NCBI GenBank assembly: GCA_035235625.1
Contig: CP141142.1
Coordinates: 51,191,644 to 51,255,643 of the forward strand
Reading direction: 5' to 3'
Source of the DNA: Saururus chinensis
Lineage: Eukaryota > Streptophyta > Magnoliopsida > Piperales > Saururaceae
Length of the DNA stretch: 64,000 nt
The notes beneath the pieces are model-generated. The model saw nothing but the letters and a program-made list of their open reading frames with translations. It was not told the DNA's origin and did no database searches. Shown piece after piece: positions 62,721 to 64,000 of the stretch (within the stretch, counting starts at the first letter, position 1; each line of letters starts with the position of its first letter). A program made the translations under genes and the position numbers.

Positions 62721-63863
62721 TAAGGATGGGAATCGGGTCAAATCGGGTCGGGTTGGCCTTGACCTTCACTGAAATCGGGTCGGGTCATGACCTAACCTTA
62801 TTTCTAAATCGGGTCAAAAATCCAAACCCTAACCCTACTTAAGTCGGGTCGGGTTGGGTATGTGGGTAACGCTACTTTTTTCCACAATTTTTTTGTAGAC
62901 TCATATTATATACCTTCTCTCTTTGCAAATGACAAACACAAATGAAATTAAATGCATTACAACATTAATTTGAAATGTTTGGTTCTTTGGCTAATTTGTG
63001 AATAATTTTTTTTTAGTAACCATCAACGAAGACCTTAGAGGTATAATGTTGCATTTCCTCTACTCTAAGAGAATGATAAAAAAAAAAAACCTTCAACGTT
63101 TATTTACTCATGATCAGCCTACTTGGCTTTCGTTAACTCACATACCAATGTGAAACCAAATAAACATTATTTCTTTGATCACCAAAAAGGATCATGCGTT
63201 TCAGCATGTCTTAATTTTAAAATTCCAGTAGTATGTGACACTTGATTATATTTTTCCTCCTCTGAACATTGTCCCTCATCGAGCTCTATTATCCGCCTTT
63301 CTGGTTACATGTTCTCAACATGCTCCCTATTATAAATGTCAGACCTTTAAGAGAGAGCTAAATCTAGTGTACGATGTGTCCTTATGAAGGAGAGATGATG
63401 AGTAATAAATACAACAAAATATGACATATTTTTCTTTCATTTACCACACCTAAAAGAATAACAGAAAAAAAATTAAATTATATATAAATTAACCACACTT
63501 TGAAGATACAATTCTTTGTTATCCCAAAATGGATATCTACAACAAAGCAAAATATATGTGATCATACATATGTTCCAAACATCTTATTCATGCTCAAATT
63601 TATATTTAAACACCTCTAGTTTAACATAGTATGTACTAAACAAATATTATAATAATAGTATAAATAAATCCAATAGACCAATACTATAATAATAAGGTTA
63701 TTTATTATTTATAGTCGGGTAAAAATCAGGTTGTGTAGGTCGGGTTGTACCCGACCCTAAATTCAAAATGGGTCAAGAGCCTAAACCCTGACCTTGACCC
63801 TACCTGTAGTCGGTCAGGTCGGGTGCAGGATTAAACGGGTCGGGTTGGATTTTCCCAGCCCTA
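62721..63863. mobile_element. Non-autonomous hAT element, 1.14 kb
   Basis: Flanking 8-mers CTTGTGGG (62713-62720) and CTTGTGAG (63864-63871) agree at 7 of 8. The ends TAAGGATGGGAATCGGGTC and, on the complement, TAGGGCTGGGAAAATCCAA form imperfect terminal inverted repeats. Both subterminal zones (about 150 bases) are packed with CGGGTC/CGGGTT words in opposite orientation, like the binding sites hAT transposases use. The centre is AT-rich and has no transposase frame, so it depends on an autonomous relative. Confidence 0.8.
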
Positions 63864-64000
63864 CTTGTGAGTTACCATCCAATTTAATCACAGTTTGGAC
63901 CATTGTCAAGAGTTAACAAACACATTGAATTATCTCCTACATAGAATTCATTAATCCATACGTGCAGAGAATAGGCATTATGGCACAAGCAAATATGACA

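Larger units (their letters stand above)
56760..64000. other. Gene-free, repeat-rich tail of the window
   Basis: No gene recognised. Separate entries cover a tandem pair (58638-59264), a GA run, an 84-bp tandem pair, a family A foldback copy and a hAT element. Around 58440-58640 a Stowaway-like stretch ends AACTATTGATATAGGACATA. At about 59456 TAGGGGCGGAGACACAGACA resembles one end of a MITE, but I see no partner end. Between 57.0 and 58.4 kb and from 62.0 to 62.7 kb I see nothing definite. Confidence 0.6.

Noticed and set aside
62822-62842. Interstitial telomere repeat (CCCTAAA type)
   Set aside because: Only about two degenerate units within the hAT subterminal zone; too short to be a telomere remnant.

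Overview
The window is nuclear DNA of a flowering plant. All seven protein genes have plant-type spliced (or SAUR-type intronless) structures, introns are AT-rich with plant splice sites, there is one nuclear tRNA-Lys, and the intergenic DNA holds plant MITEs (Stowaway, hAT and foldback types) and an RTE-like LINE end. Exons are not GC3-rich, so a grass is unlikely. I cannot place the species further.

Layout: 1-5022 is gene-poor, with one unrecognised open stretch on the minus strand near 2.2-2.5 kb. A tRNA-Lys(UUU) gene lies at 5.0 kb (-), directly upstream of HEMC (porphobilinogen deaminase; +, 5 exons, 5347-9116). A repeat-rich gap follows (9.1-15.7 kb), then a small intronless SAUR gene (+, 15772-16023). 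PEX6 (peroxisomal AAA ATPase; -, 16 exons, 17369-23802) comes next. A small conserved coiled-coil protein gene (-, 4 exons, 25850-32038) sits head-to-head with a GT-1-type trihelix transcription factor gene (+, 5 exons, 32903-39076). TTI1, the HEAT/ARM-repeat partner of TEL2 (-, 17 exons, 41475-52804), and an R2R3-MYB gene (-, 3 exons, 54462-56684) follow. From 57 kb to the end I see only repeats and AT-rich DNA, including a 1.14 kb non-autonomous hAT element.

The genes do not form a pathway or cluster. They are housekeeping and regulatory genes of tetrapyrrole synthesis, peroxisome import, PIKK assembly, light-responsive transcription, auxin response and MYB control, placed next to one another as is usual in plant chromosomes. 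Every exon junction given was read by hand from splice sites, and reading frames close across all junctions of all six spliced genes.

I found no new multi-gene system. The points most worth checking are a four-copy foldback repeat family with a shared terminal sequence, a second foldback family, two hAT MITEs with near-perfect 8-bp target duplications, two frame-supported GC-AG introns, a small-exon start in the coiled-coil gene that shares a divergent promoter region with GT-1, and two open stretches I could not identify.
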